Source: CAWFFV01 sp963814985
GTDB lineage: Bacteria > Chloroflexota > Ktedonobacteria > Ktedonobacterales > Ktedonobacteraceae
Direction: 5' to 3'
NCBI GenBank assembly: GCA_963814985.1
Contig: CAWFFV010000057.1
Location: 62,001 to 126,000 of the forward strand
Length of the DNA: 64,000 nt
The notes beneath the pieces were generated by a model. It was not told the DNA's origin. It ran no database searches and was given only the letters and a program-made list of their open reading frames with translations. The position numbers were made by a program, and so were the translations under genes. Shown piece by piece: positions 28,290 through 37,428 of the stretch (positions within the stretch are counted from its first letter, which is position 1; every line of letters starts with the position of its first letter).

Positions 28290-29525
28290 TTGGCAACATA
28301 TGATAAAAGGTACATCATTATTGGGAATGGAGTGGCCGGGACAACGGCGGCAGAGACGCTACGTAAGAACGATCCAAACTGTAGTATTCATCTGTTTACA
28401 AATGAACCCTATCCACTTTACAACCGTGTTTCACTGCCGCGTTTTTTGCAAGGTGTCATTCGCGAACAGAAGGTCATGATACGCGACATTGCATGGCATG
28501 AGCAGAGAAATATTCAACTGGTAACAGAAACACTGATTGCCAGTGTTGATACAGAGGAACGTGTTGTTGTCACTGACAAAGGTCAGCATTTTCCCTATGA
28601 TGCTTTACTGGTAGCGAGCGGTGGTTGGGCAAATCCGTTACGTGTGCCAGGGGTTCAGGATGTGCAGCATATTTACAACTTTGTCACATTGGATGATACA
28701 AAAGCAATTGTTGAGGCAATGCTTGAGTCGCGAACCGCACTGGCCTATGGAGGTAGTTTTATTTCCTATGAATTATGTGATGGATTTGCGGTCCGTAAGC
28801 TCGATACAACATGGCTGATGCGTGGTCCCTACTGGTTGCGTAGCGCCCTGGACCCTGATGGAGGCGAGGTTGTCGATAATATTGCCAGGAAATTTGGCGT
28901 GAATGTTATCCATGGTGATGAGATCGAGTCTGTCGTTGCAAAGAATGGTGTTCCCAGTTACGTGAAAACGAAAAAGGGGCGTGAAATCCAGACGGATATG
29001 ATTGGTATTGGTTTGGGAATCACACTCAATACAAAAATTTTAGCCGGGACAGCCATCGAAATTCGTAATGGTGTAGTTGTGAATGAGTACTTGGAGACGA
29101 ATGTTCCTGGCGTGTATGCAGCTGGCGATGTCGCTGAATTCTTTGATCCAACGATTGATGGCCACCACACTATGGGCACCTGGGATAATGCGATGGCCCA
29201 CGGACAAATCGCAGGGGTGAATATGGCTGGTGGTCGGCAGGCATATCTTGATGTCCCAACCTATACCAGTCCTCTTTTTGATGTGAATATTGCTGTGGTT
29301 GGGACCGCCGAATCGAACAATCCTGACCTGACGGCGATAGCTCTGCGTGAACGCGGTGAGAAGGGAAATGAGAATTATCGCAAGCTCTTCTTCCGTGACA
29401 ATAAGCTCGTTGGGGTACTGATGATTGGGAGTCCCAAGGGGCGTAAGAAGCTGGTTGAGATTGTGAAGAATCAGCAAATCATTGAAACGTCCTCTGAGCG
29501 AGAGGCCCTCTTGACACTGAAGTAG
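28290..29525 (+). CDS. FAD/NAD(P)-dependent oxidoreductase (nitrite/rubredoxin reductase type)
   Basis: Flavoprotein of about 411 residues. The FAD-binding start reads YIIIGNGVAGTTAAETL, followed by NEPYPLYNRVSLPRFL, characteristic of NirB N-terminal and rubredoxin-reductase-like enzymes, and the second FAD motif YAAGDVAEF sits near residue 275. The internal NAD(P) motif is unusual, YGGSFISYELCDG in place of the GxGxxGxE pattern. TTG 28290 is chosen because AAGGAG lies nine bases before it; GTG 28281 is too close to that site. An electron transfer partner is not encoded next to it. Confidence 0.85.
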   Translation: MATYDKRYIIIGNGVAGTTAAETLRKNDPNCSIHLFTNEPYPLYNRVSLPRFLQGVIREQKVMIRDIAWHEQRNIQLVTETLIASVDTEERVVVTDKGQHFPYDALLVASGGWANPLRVPGVQDVQHIYNFVTLDDTKAIVEAMLESRTALAYGGSFISYELCDGFAVRKLDTTWLMRGPYWLRSALDPDGGEVVDNIARKFGVNVIHGDEIESVVAKNGVPSYVKTKKGREIQTDMIGIGLGITLNTKILAGTAIEIRNGVVVNEYLETNVPGVYAAGDVAEFFDPTIDGHHTMGTWDNAMAHGQIAGVNMAGGRQAYLDVPTYTSPLFDVNIAVVGTAESNNPDLTAIALRERGEKGNENYRKLFFRDNKLVGVLMIGSPKGRKKLVEIVKNQQIIETSSEREALLTLK

Positions 29526-29599
29526 TTGCCATTATCTATGATAGTGAATTAGATGTACTGAAGAAGATTGGATCTCTGTCCTTGAGGGGAAAAGTGGGG

Positions 29600-29621
29600 G
29601 GCAGGGGCAGCCGCCCCTGCC
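29600..29621. repeat. GC-rich hairpin after the FAD reductase
   Basis: GGCAGGGGC at 29600-29608 pairs perfectly with GCCCCTGCC at 29613-29621. It lies 75 bases after the stop codon. No T-run follows, so a terminator role is uncertain; similar GC-rich palindromes occur elsewhere in the window. The rest of 29526-29773 shows no gene. Confidence 0.45.
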
Positions 29622-29773
29622 GGAGCGCGAGATGTCCTACGCAAAAACCTTTTCCCAAAATCCTCCGCAAGGATGGAGAGCCAGAAAATTATGTTGCTTG
29701 ACTGAAATAACCTTTTTAAGCTATTGTAGTGTTCATAATTACTCCGGTCAAGCTAGACACAGGGAGATGTCTT

Positions 29774-31244
29774 GTGGTGATCCATTGTATACATTGCGGA
29801 GAGGTGTTACCGGGAAAAAACGCTCGGTTTTGTCGTCATTGTGGAATGCTTGTTCCTTCACATCCTTTGAGTTTCCAGTCATTAACAGCACCGAAAGGTG
29901 CTACTCCTCTTCCTCCCTCCTCGGTGCCGATGCAGCCGACGGGCAATAAACCAATTCTCCAGGAGCACGTTGCAGACCAGTCTCCTTCCCATCCATCCCA
30001 GCGCATCGAACGAGATGAGCCAACCAGTAGTTCAAATAAGGTGGCACCAGAAGCGAGAAGCGCAGATCAGCCAGAGAAGACTATTGCAGCGATGACAGCG
30101 ATTCAAGAAGAGTTGGATGTTAAAGAGCTTCTTGCGGAGCAGATGGTTATATCTCTCTCGGAGCCGTCTTTAGGCGAAGACGATGTTGTTGATGAGCTTC
30201 CCACTCTGCCGTTAGTGACTCCTGATTACAATGGGATAAATGAACAAACCCCAAATCGCGAGCAGCATAAGCAGGATGAGCATCGTGAAGAGATAGAACT
30301 CCATGATACGATGGCGCTATCAGTACTACAAGAGCAGCAGATGAGCATCGTGAAGAGATAGAACTCCGTGATACGATGGCACTCTCAGTACTACAAGAGC
30401 AGATAAGCAGATGAGCATCGTGAAGAGATAGAGCTTCATGATACTGTGGCGCTCTCAGCACTGGGGCAAGCGGAACCTCAATTGCTACAAACTCCAGTTC
30501 TTCCCGAAAGCAAGGCGAGTATACAGAATAAGTATGATGATCATGTGCAGTCAACACTCCAATCGGTATCGTTGCCACCAGAGCATTCATCAACGTCACA
30601 GCAACCTGTTCAGGAGCATATCAATGTATCACCCACATCTTTTAGCCAGGATGTGAGGTTGCCCTCTATCTGCTCCTGAAATATCAAGGCCTCCTGTACA
30701 ACGTAACAAACGTCGTTTCCCGTTCGTTATTGTAGTGAGCCTGTTTGTCGCCTTACTGGTGGGGGGTATGGGGGCATGGATCATTATCTTTCAGCCTTTC
30801 AGTGTCTCTCCGATTACAGATCCCACGCAGGTTTTCAAGGATACAAACCTGGGTATGTCTTTACTCTATCCAACAGGGTGGAGCGTTCGAATAGATCGAA
30901 AAGCATCTCTTGTCAACCTTCATGATAGTTCTCAAACCGCACAGGTAGCTATTTATGTAGAAAACAACAATACGAGTAATTTAGCTCAATATCTTCAGAA
31001 ACAAGTAACACAGATGGGAATGACAGGCGTAAAACAGGGGCCACCGATCTCTTTTGCAGGCGCATTGTGGCAACAAGCCCAGGGTACAGTACAGCAAAGT
31101 GGGGCGAACTATACAGGAACAATCTTTGTAACTATACATGGAAATCATCTTTTCATGTTTGTGCAGCAGGCACATCAGAGCGTCTATACTCAGGAAGAGA
31201 TGCTGATTTTTGTACCTATGCGTTCATCCCTACGATTTTTCTGA
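29774..31244 (+). pseudogene. Zinc-ribbon, single-TM protein with repeat-rich linker, frame broken
   Basis: The N-terminus has a double zinc ribbon, CIHCG and CRHCG, followed by a long Gln/Glu/Ser-rich linker, one membrane helix (VIVVSLFVALLVGGMGAWII) and an extracytoplasmic domain of about 140 residues starting near DPTQVFKDTNLGMSLLYPTGW. The linker frame ends at 30361 within a tandem repeat; a second frame covers 30417-30679; a third begins near 30663 where an extra C in TTGCCCTCTATC hides the reading LPLSAPEISRPP. Zinc-ribbon plus TM architecture is common in Chloroflexota proteins of unknown role. GTG 29774 is a tentative start behind GGGAGA. Confidence 0.6.
30275..30440 (+). repeat. Imperfect tandem repeat of 65-70 bp in the linker
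   Basis: Three copies begin at GATGAGCATCGTGAAGAGAT (about 30275, 30340 and 30410). The spacings, 65 and 70 bases, are not multiples of three, so each copy changes frame: the first reads QDEHREEIELHDTMALSVLQ, the second runs into a stop. Confidence 0.8.
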
Positions 31245-31418
31245 TTGCAACTATGATATAATGTGCACGTAACTTTCAGCCTTGTGCGAACGTGCTCTGT
31301 TGTGTTATGTTAAATCCACAATAACGACCTATACAGACTATAGATAGAGATACGGAGAAAGGAGAGCGCAGTAGAGATGTCTGATTGATATACAAACTGC
31401 GCAGAGGGAGACTATATT

Positions 31419-31766
31419 ATGGAAGATATTCATTTTGAGCGCCATTTTCGTACGCCTTACTCGGAAGGCTATTACATTATGCAGGGGAATAGCTTACAGA
31501 GTAACAATCGGTTGGGGACAGTGGACATTCACTTTACCACAACAGCGGTTCATGGGACACTTATTTTAGAGCGAGAGCTTGAAGAGGCCGATCTGACCAA
31601 ACTTATTGAGCAAATCGACGAAGATCTCGTTCTCTCGGCAGATATGCCGCGTGATGATTTTCTTGTCAGTGTCTATGTTGGCAAGGATGTTGGTTTTTAC
31701 AGCGATGAGTATTTTGCAGAAGAGAATAACGACACCTCTGACTTCGACGAAGATGATGACAGATAG
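31419..31766 (+). CDS. Conserved-looking acidic protein of unknown function
   Basis: A 115-residue soluble protein I do not recognise. It has alternating strand-like segments (TVDIHFTTTAVHGTLILER, FLVSVYVGKDVGFY) around one helix, suggesting a small alpha-beta fold, and ends in a run of Asp and Glu (SDFDEDDDR). No signal peptide or membrane helix is seen. ATG 31419 follows GAGGGAGAC at good spacing. It stands alone: 174 bases separate it from the broken zinc-ribbon gene, and the response regulator gene behind it is convergent. Codon use and reading frame look intact. Confidence 0.65.
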   Translation: MEDIHFERHFRTPYSEGYYIMQGNSLQSNNRLGTVDIHFTTTAVHGTLILERELEEADLTKLIEQIDEDLVLSADMPRDDFLVSVYVGKDVGFYSDEYFAEENNDTSDFDEDDDR

Positions 31767-31809
31767 TTGGCTCCCATCTCTTCACAGAATCTTTTACCCT
31801 TCTCGTGAT

Positions 31810-32460
31810 CTAATCTTCCAGTAAGCCGCGTCGCATCGCATATTTTACAAGCTCGGCGCGGCTATGTAGATTGAGTTTATCCATGATATGGGTACGGTGT
31901 GTATCGACTGTTTTGGGGCTGATCACAAGACGCTCAGCGATCTGGTTGTTTGTGTAACCTTCAGCAACCAGTTTGAGGATTTCTCGTTCTCGTTCAGTCA
32001 AGCTGGTATAACTATCTTTCTCTTCACCAGTACGTACTCTTTGGAGATAATCACCTACCATGACCGACTGCGCGGCAGGTGAGAGGTAAAATTGTCCGTT
32101 TTGTATGACATGAAGAGCCGAAATCAGTTCGGTATCGGCGGCCTCTTTGAGAATGTAGCCTGATGCTCCAGCTCGTAAAGCCTGGAAAATATATTCGTCG
32201 TGTTCGTGCATGGTGAGTATGAGTACTTTCACTTCAGGCAACAATTTTTTGATTTGTCGTGTTGCCTCAATCCCATTGATATCTGGCATAGTGATATCCA
32301 TTAATACAACGTCTGGTTGTAGTCGCTGTGCCTCATAAACGGCGTGGCGACCGTCCTGTGCTTCTCCGACTATCTCCATATCCGACTGGGCATTGAGCAT
32401 CATTCTTAGCCCGGCACGTAAAATCGTGTGGTCGTCTGCGAGTAAAATGCGTATTGTCAT
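31810..32460 (-). CDS. NarL/LuxR-family response regulator
   Basis: Two-domain regulator of about 216 residues. The receiver starts IRILLADDHTILRAGLRMML with the acidic pair, has the phosphorylated Asp in VVLMDITMPDINGIE and the switch lysine in YILKEA. A LuxR-type helix-turn-helix follows: LTEREREILKLVAEGYTNNQ and KTVDTHRTHIMDKL. ATG 32460 (or GTG 32463) follows AGAGGA. It is immediately downstream of the histidine kinase gene; the kinase stop overlaps a possible longer regulator reading, so the pair is cotranscribed and cognate. Confidence 0.92.
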   Translation of the reverse strand: MTIRILLADDHTILRAGLRMMLNAQSDMEIVGEAQDGRHAVYEAQRLQPDVVLMDITMPDINGIEATRQIKKLLPEVKVLILTMHEHDEYIFQALRAGASGYILKEAADTELISALHVIQNGQFYLSPAAQSVMVGDYLQRVRTGEEKDSYTSLTEREREILKLVAEGYTNNQIAERLVISPKTVDTHRTHIMDKLNLHSRAELVKYAMRRGLLED

Positions 32461-32515
32461 CACTATACAATCCTCTGACCATGTCTGTAATGTGTCTCCT
32501 GTCCTGATCCTGATA

Positions 32516-33622
32516 CTACTCACACAGAAAGGTCAGATGTCCTCTCTTTTTGGGAGACGCAGCCGGTTGAGGTGGTATTGGTATGCAAGCATGTACCGTG
32601 GTCCCTTTCCCAGGGTGGGAATCGATAGTGAGTGTGCCATCGAGCAGGTGGGCACGTTCATACATACCAACCAGTCCCCAACCACGTTCTTGTCCAGGTC
32701 CAGGTGTCCTTTGTAACTGTTCAGCATCGAAGCCACGACCATCATCAGTGATTGTAGCATAGACCGCATCTTTATCTTCTTTGAGCATGACACTCACTTT
32801 ACGTGCCTGGGCGTGTTTGGCTATATTCGTCAGTGATTCTTGTACAATTCTGTAGAGAGCGGTTTCCATTTCGGTAGGTAGTCGTTCTTTAGACCCTGGA
32901 GCCTGGAAATCAACCTCGATAGAAGTTTTTTGCTGATACTCCTTGACATACCATCGCAGTGCGGGTAGTAGTCCTAAGTCATCCAGAGCACTGGGGCGCA
33001 GATCGATACTCAGGTTGCGAATAGCTCGTAGTGTTCTATGGGCCAGTATACGTGTCTCCGCAATGCGGTCACGAGCCTCCTGAGTTGTGAGAGACTCTTC
33101 AAGTATCGCAAGACTGATGAGAAGCGAGGTGAGCACCTGAGATGTCTCATCGTGTAGCTCGCGGGCAATACGTTTGCGCTCTTGTTCCTGGGCATTAATA
33201 ATCTGGGTTGCACGCAAGCGGTTTGCTTCATCAATAGCTTCAAGCATCATATTAAAGGTGCATGCAAGTTGATCTGCTTGTGGGTCCAGGCCTGTCAGAG
33301 GGGCACGTAGTGAGCTTTCTCCTGCCTGTACACGGTTCATGACCTTGCCCAGCTCCATAAGTGGACGGAAGGCGATTTGCAGGACAACAAAGTTTAGCGC
33401 AACACTCACCAACCAACCAATAGTAACAAAGACAACAAGATATGTTGGTGCATAGGTAATACTGTTCAGTTGTGATGCAAGCCAGGTTCCACCTGTAGCC
33501 CCAACGAAGATAATCAGGCTATTGGCAATTAATACTTTATAGAAAACGGGGAGACCGAGCAGTGGTCTAAATAACCTGTTGCTCTGTACGACTTCCCCAT
33601 GCCTGGTGCTGGAATTATTCAT
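32516..33622 (-). CDS. Sensor histidine kinase, HisKA_3 (NarX/LiaS-like)
   Basis: A 368-residue membrane kinase with two N-terminal helices at about 28-50 and 58-85, a HAMP region near 85-135, and a HisKA_3 H-box RIARELHDETSQVLTSL. The ATP domain has ESLTNIAKHA (N box), DDGRGFD (G1) and GWGLVGMYERA (G2). The short loop between the two helices leaves almost no extracellular sensor, as in intramembrane-sensing kinases. It phosphorylates the regulator encoded next to it. The stimulus is unknown; the divergent respiratory operon suggests, but does not prove, a respiratory signal. Confidence 0.92.
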   Translation of the reverse strand: MNNSSTRHGEVVQSNRLFRPLLGLPVFYKVLIANSLIIFVGATGGTWLASQLNSITYAPTYLVVFVTIGWLVSVALNFVVLQIAFRPLMELGKVMNRVQAGESSLRAPLTGLDPQADQLACTFNMMLEAIDEANRLRATQIINAQEQERKRIARELHDETSQVLTSLLISLAILEESLTTQEARDRIAETRILAHRTLRAIRNLSIDLRPSALDDLGLLPALRWYVKEYQQKTSIEVDFQAPGSKERLPTEMETALYRIVQESLTNIAKHAQARKVSVMLKEDKDAVYATITDDGRGFDAEQLQRTPGPGQERGWGLVGMYERAHLLDGTLTIDSHPGKGTTVHACIPIPPQPAASPKKRGHLTFLCE

Positions 33623-33940
33623 AAGTGAAGGTCTCTTTATCGAAATACATGCTTTCTTTTCTCAATGTCATTGTATCGGTTGTCTCTATGTGCTGTCAAA
33701 CACTATGTGCCATCGCTGTGAAATCTGAAGAATCAGGTGTTAAGAGAACCAAAAATAAGGTAAGTACCTGATGTCTCCTCTGTCTCAGCGGAGTAATCTA
33801 GATTTGTTGGATAGGGTGAATACTTACAACCTAGTACTCTTCCCTTTGGCACTTGCAATTCATTATAATCAGGGAAAAGGGCGCAAGAGTTCTCACCTTT
33901 CGGGCTTGCAGCAAGAGGGGTACCAGGGCGACCAGAGGTA

Positions 33941-33949
33941 TGATATAAT
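33941..33949 (+). promoter_or_regulatory. Extended -10 promoter of the cytochrome operon
   Basis: TGATATAAT matches the extended -10 form TGnTATAAT, about 75 bases before the GTG start of the cytochrome b gene, which itself follows TTTGAGGAGG. The 33623-34025 interval otherwise has no convincing gene; it separates the divergent kinase and cytochrome genes. Confidence 0.45.
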
Positions 33950-34025
33950 CTGCCACGAAGTCCAAGAACTTTTGCTCTGATATCTTTCCAATTACGGTTA
34001 AGTCTTGATCCTTTGAGGAGGCACA

Positions 34026-34832
34026 GTGGGTTCTACTGCTAACAAAAGCTTACTTGATGCGGCGACGCAGAAGGTTGTCGAGAGTCAGCTTTGGCGTTCT
34101 ATTTTCCGTCATGGCTATCCCGATACCCCATTGAACCAATCCCTGGTTATGATGGGTAACGTCTTTCTGCATCTTCATCCCGTCAAAGTCAGCCGTCAGG
34201 CAATGAAGATCACCTATACATGGTGTATGGGCGGTATTTCCTTCTTCTTGTTCCTGCTGCTGACGGTTACCGGCGTTTTTTTAATGTTCTACTATGTTCC
34301 TGATACTCGGGCTGCCTATCAAAATATTAATCAGTTGAATAGTGCTGTTTCGTTTGGTTACCTTGTGCGTAATATGCACCGCTGGGCTGCCCACCTGATG
34401 GTTGTTTCCGTAACACTGCATATGATTCGTGTCTTCTATCATGGTGCCTACAAACCCCCGCGAGAATTTAACTGGGTTGTTGGTGTATTGCTGTTCTTTG
34501 TTACCTTGTTCTTGAGTTTCACTGGCTACCTGCTCCCCTGGGACCAGATTGCTATTTGGGCTATTACTGTAGGTACCAATCTGGCACCTTATACCCCATT
34601 GCTGGGTGACCCTGTCTACAAGGTGCTGGTTGGTGGTCAGGCGGTAGGTCAGGCAACGTTGATCCGCTTCTATGTCGGTCACGTGATTTTACTCCCGCTG
34701 GCTGGAGCGTTATTGATGGCTGTTCACTTCTGGCGTATCCGTAAGGATGGCGGCGCAGCTGGGCCACCACCACCATCTCGTCGTGAGTTGGAAGCGCGAG
34801 TAGAGCGTGTTCCGGCTGGCACGGTTGGTTAG
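34026..34832 (+). CDS. Cytochrome b (b6-type N-terminal subunit) of quinol oxidoreductase
   Basis: Membrane heme b subunit of a cytochrome bc complex, 268 residues, four core helices. Heme-ligand histidines fall in HRWAAHLMVVSVTLHMIRVF and GHVILLPLAGALLMAVHFW. The quinone-site signature SFTGYLLPWDQIAIWA is intact. It is split before the C-terminal half, as in b6f and many menaquinol complexes. GTG 34026 is placed by GAGGAGG eight bases upstream. It is the first gene of a five-gene operon of subunit IV, Rieske protein, copper protein and a membrane protein. The complex oxidises menaquinol and pumps protons. Confidence 0.93.
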   Translation: MGSTANKSLLDAATQKVVESQLWRSIFRHGYPDTPLNQSLVMMGNVFLHLHPVKVSRQAMKITYTWCMGGISFFLFLLLTVTGVFLMFYYVPDTRAAYQNINQLNSAVSFGYLVRNMHRWAAHLMVVSVTLHMIRVFYHGAYKPPREFNWVVGVLLFFVTLFLSFTGYLLPWDQIAIWAITVGTNLAPYTPLLGDPVYKVLVGGQAVGQATLIRFYVGHVILLPLAGALLMAVHFWRIRKDGGAAGPPPPSRRELEARVERVPAGTVG

Positions 34833-34888
34833 TGATGATGCTTGTCTGTTCCGTGCAGTGTTCTACGGTTTATTGAGAGGAAACCTCT

Positions 34889-35431
34889 ATGTCAATTGAA
34901 CAGAAAGAGCCAGGGGTACATACGCAGTCAGCTGCCACACAGCGACGGTATCGTACGCTGGCTGTGGTGAAGCAAGAGGCCATCACTCGTGTTGAAAAGC
35001 CACTTGAAGACTCGGTCTTCGTGTGGCCTCACCTCCTGGTGCGCGAGTTTTTTGCTGCTACAATGGTAACTGTGATGGTAACGCTCCTGTCTATTGTTAT
35101 TGATGCGCCTTTACGCGAGCCGGCCAATCCGAATATCACACCAAATCCTGCTAAGGCACCCTGGTATTTCCTGGGTTTGCAGGAGTTGTTACACTATTTT
35201 CCACCGACAACCGCTGGCGTATTAGGCCCTGGACTGGTGCTGGCTGCTCTGGCCATTCTCCCTTATGTGGATCGCAATCCGAGTCGTGCCTACGCTGACC
35301 GTAAGGTCGCCATCGTAACATTCACGATGTTCGTGGTGTTCTGGGCGGTGGTGACACTGATTGGCAGCTTTTTCCGTGGCCCCGGCTGGTTGTGGGTATG
35401 GCCCTGGCAACACATCTACTTTGATCTGTAG
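34889..35431 (+). CDS. Cytochrome b C-terminal subunit (subunit IV-like)
   Basis: A 180-residue membrane protein with three helices that completes the split cytochrome b. The region NPAKAPWYFLGLQELLHYF takes the place of the PEWY quinol-oxidation loop and is typical of bacterial menaquinol:cytochrome c reductases. The N-terminal 45 residues are soluble and basic. Start ATG 34889 follows GAGAGGAAACCTCT. It lies 56 bases after the b6-type gene and 26 before the Rieske gene. Confidence 0.92.
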   Translation: MSIEQKEPGVHTQSAATQRRYRTLAVVKQEAITRVEKPLEDSVFVWPHLLVREFFAATMVTVMVTLLSIVIDAPLREPANPNITPNPAKAPWYFLGLQELLHYFPPTTAGVLGPGLVLAALAILPYVDRNPSRAYADRKVAIVTFTMFVVFWAVVTLIGSFFRGPGWLWVWPWQHIYFDL

Positions 35432-35457
35432 GCAAGGAAAAGACCGAGAGGATAATC

Positions 35458-36150
35458 ATGAGTATCGATACACCACCTATTACACCACAACAGTATGAGG
35501 TTCTGCATGGTGGTGGTGCTGAAGCGGCGGAGATTGCCAGACAGCGTTTATCCCGGCGACGTTTCCTCCGCAGATCTATGCTAGCTGTGTGGGGACTTTC
35601 TACGACAGCCAGCGTTGCCGGTGCATTGTATATGCTTTATCCCAATCTGGCTGGCCAGTTCGGCTCTGCGCTGACCGTAGGCCAAAAAGCCGATTTTCCG
35701 GCGGCAAAACCAGATGCATTTAAAATTAACCAGTCTGGTATGTTCTATCGTCAGGCTGCCAGAACCTATATAGCACATCTGGCACCAGACACACAATTTT
35801 TGTTAAGTGGTCAGTTGCTTGCTGATCAACTCGATGGGGAGAACATCGTCAAGGATCAGGATGGTTCCTATTGGGTCGCGCTCTATCAACGCTGTGTCCA
35901 CCTGGGCTGTACGGTTCCTTTCCGCGATGACTGTGTAAGCTTCAAGTGTCCCTGTCATGGTTCACACTATAATGTCGATGGTGAGTTCCTGGATGGTCCT
36001 GCTCCTAGAAGTCTGGATCGCTTCAGGATCCTCTTCAGTGGAGAGGATGTCGTGGTGGATACCGGAGCGCTAAATAATACCGTATTACATCCTGATGCCA
36101 CTACACGTTTGATTGCAATGCCGACGGTGCAATGCAGTGCTGGTGGCTAG
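35458..36150 (+). CDS. Rieske iron-sulfur protein
   Basis: 2Fe-2S subunit of the bc complex, 230 residues. The cluster motifs are CVHLGC and CPCHGSHY, supplying two Cys, two His and the disulfide pair. The N-terminus has SRRRFLRRSM followed by a hydrophobic helix (LAVWGLSTTASVAGALYML), a twin-arginine type anchor expected for folded export. It passes electrons from menaquinol to the next carrier, here probably the copper protein of the following gene. ATG 35458 follows GAGAGGATAATC. Confidence 0.95.
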   Translation: MSIDTPPITPQQYEVLHGGGAEAAEIARQRLSRRRFLRRSMLAVWGLSTTASVAGALYMLYPNLAGQFGSALTVGQKADFPAAKPDAFKINQSGMFYRQAARTYIAHLAPDTQFLLSGQLLADQLDGENIVKDQDGSYWVALYQRCVHLGCTVPFRDDCVSFKCPCHGSHYNVDGEFLDGPAPRSLDRFRILFSGEDVVVDTGALNNTVLHPDATTRLIAMPTVQCSAGG

Positions 36151-36328
36151 AGCTTTTGACTACGGTCATGTTATCTAAATCAAGCCAGGCAAGGCGGTCC
36201 CTCAAGATTATATGGTGGATCTTGAAAGGCGGTCAATTGCTAGAATATACAAGTATCGGGTTGATAAAGCTATCGAAGTCCTCAAGTGTTGGGGGGCTGC
36301 GAGACGCATATCAAAAGGTTGTGTTTTT

Positions 36329-37321
36329 ATGGTGAATTTTGGACAAGCAGCTGTGGGTATCGTCCTGCTGCTGATCGTCGTGGGTGGCTTGCTGTACTTA
36401 TTCTACTCCCGTACCAATGCCGTCGAGAAAACAGGATATGGGTCCCTTATCATGTTGTCTCTGGTCTCTATCCTGATTCCTGTGTTCTGGATTATGGTAT
36501 CTGGTCAGCAGACAAGTGCGCAGGTGCAGCAGCACTCGCTTGCCGTGAATTGGGGAATGATGCTCTATGCTCAGTATTGTGTGGATAACTGCTATGCCAT
36601 CAAAGATGGGAAAATAGCCGATCCTAAATATAATGGGTTTAGCATCGATGAGTTGAACCAGAAGAGCGATGATGAAATCAACCGTGTTATCGGTGGTGGT
36701 ATTTATAGCCCTACTGTTGTGGCACCAAGCAACCCCAATTTGATTGCTCGAAGCGATCAATATGGTGGACCGTTGACGGATATCGATGTGAACTATCTGC
36801 TTCAGTTTGTTCGCTCGGCTGATCCACAATATCTGAAAAAACAGGGCTTTTCTCCTGACGAGAATGGCTTTGCTCAACTACCTCAGTATCTTCAGAATAC
36901 CTCACCTTCGCTCTATCAGGCGGCTGTTTCATTGGGGAGTGCTGGCCAGTTTGGGAATGCGGTTGATATGACCAACCAGAAGGCCATCACTATCACTATG
37001 GTGATGCCTCCCACAGGAGCATCATGCACACCAGCCTGTTATGACCTGCCTAATGTCAAAGTGAAGGTTGGTACGAAGATTACCTGGGTGAATAAAACAC
37101 CTGAAGCTCATACTGTTAGTGCTATTGTGGGACAGAACACAGCAGCGCCGAAAGTCGCGCCAGAAATTTTTGACTCTGGCTTGACGAAAGGTATTCCAAC
37201 CAATGGTACGTTTACCTATACGGTGACTGAGGCCGCCTACAATTTCAATCCGGATCACACGGTCATTTACTATTGTCAGTATCATCCTGACATGTTGGCA
37301 GAACTGACGATAGTGCCGTAA
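36329..37321 (+). CDS. Membrane protein fusing a heme-less cytochrome c-like domain to a cupredoxin
   Basis: A 330-residue protein beginning with two membrane helices. A middle region resembles cytochrome c in order and spacing (LYAQYC...KDGKIADPKYNG ... GGPLTDIDVNYLLQFVRS), but the heme site reads CVDNCY, not CxxCH, and no methionine ligand is evident. The C-terminal 110 residues form a cupredoxin with type 1 copper ligands in EAHTVSA and YYCQYHPDM (His, Cys, His, Met). It probably accepts electrons from the Rieske protein through copper. ATG 36329 is set by AAAAGG upstream. Position inside the bc operon supports this role. Confidence 0.8.
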   Translation: MVNFGQAAVGIVLLLIVVGGLLYLFYSRTNAVEKTGYGSLIMLSLVSILIPVFWIMVSGQQTSAQVQQHSLAVNWGMMLYAQYCVDNCYAIKDGKIADPKYNGFSIDELNQKSDDEINRVIGGGIYSPTVVAPSNPNLIARSDQYGGPLTDIDVNYLLQFVRSADPQYLKKQGFSPDENGFAQLPQYLQNTSPSLYQAAVSLGSAGQFGNAVDMTNQKAITITMVMPPTGASCTPACYDLPNVKVKVGTKITWVNKTPEAHTVSAIVGQNTAAPKVAPEIFDSGLTKGIPTNGTFTYTVTEAAYNFNPDHTVIYYCQYHPDMLAELTIVP

Positions 37322-37330
37322 ATGTGAGAA

Positions 37331-37354
37331 ATCGCGACTCGCAAGGGTCGCGAT
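37331..37354 (+). terminator. Hairpin between copper protein and membrane protein genes
   Basis: ATCGCGAC at 37331-37338 pairs with GTCGCGAT at 37347-37354. A short T-rich run (ATCTTTTC) follows a few bases later. It may reduce read-through or stabilise the upstream mRNA; the next gene starts 75 bases on and probably still belongs to the operon. Confidence 0.4.
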
Positions 37355-37428
37355 AGTGTTATCTTTTCAGATCGCTGGTCATGTCGTCATGCTGGATGTG
37401 AACGACATGTTGAAAGGGATTGCGATCC

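Noticed and set aside
33771..33980. 69-residue open frame before the cytochrome operon
   Set aside because: It covers the promoter, shows no family pattern and has no ribosome site that decides a start.
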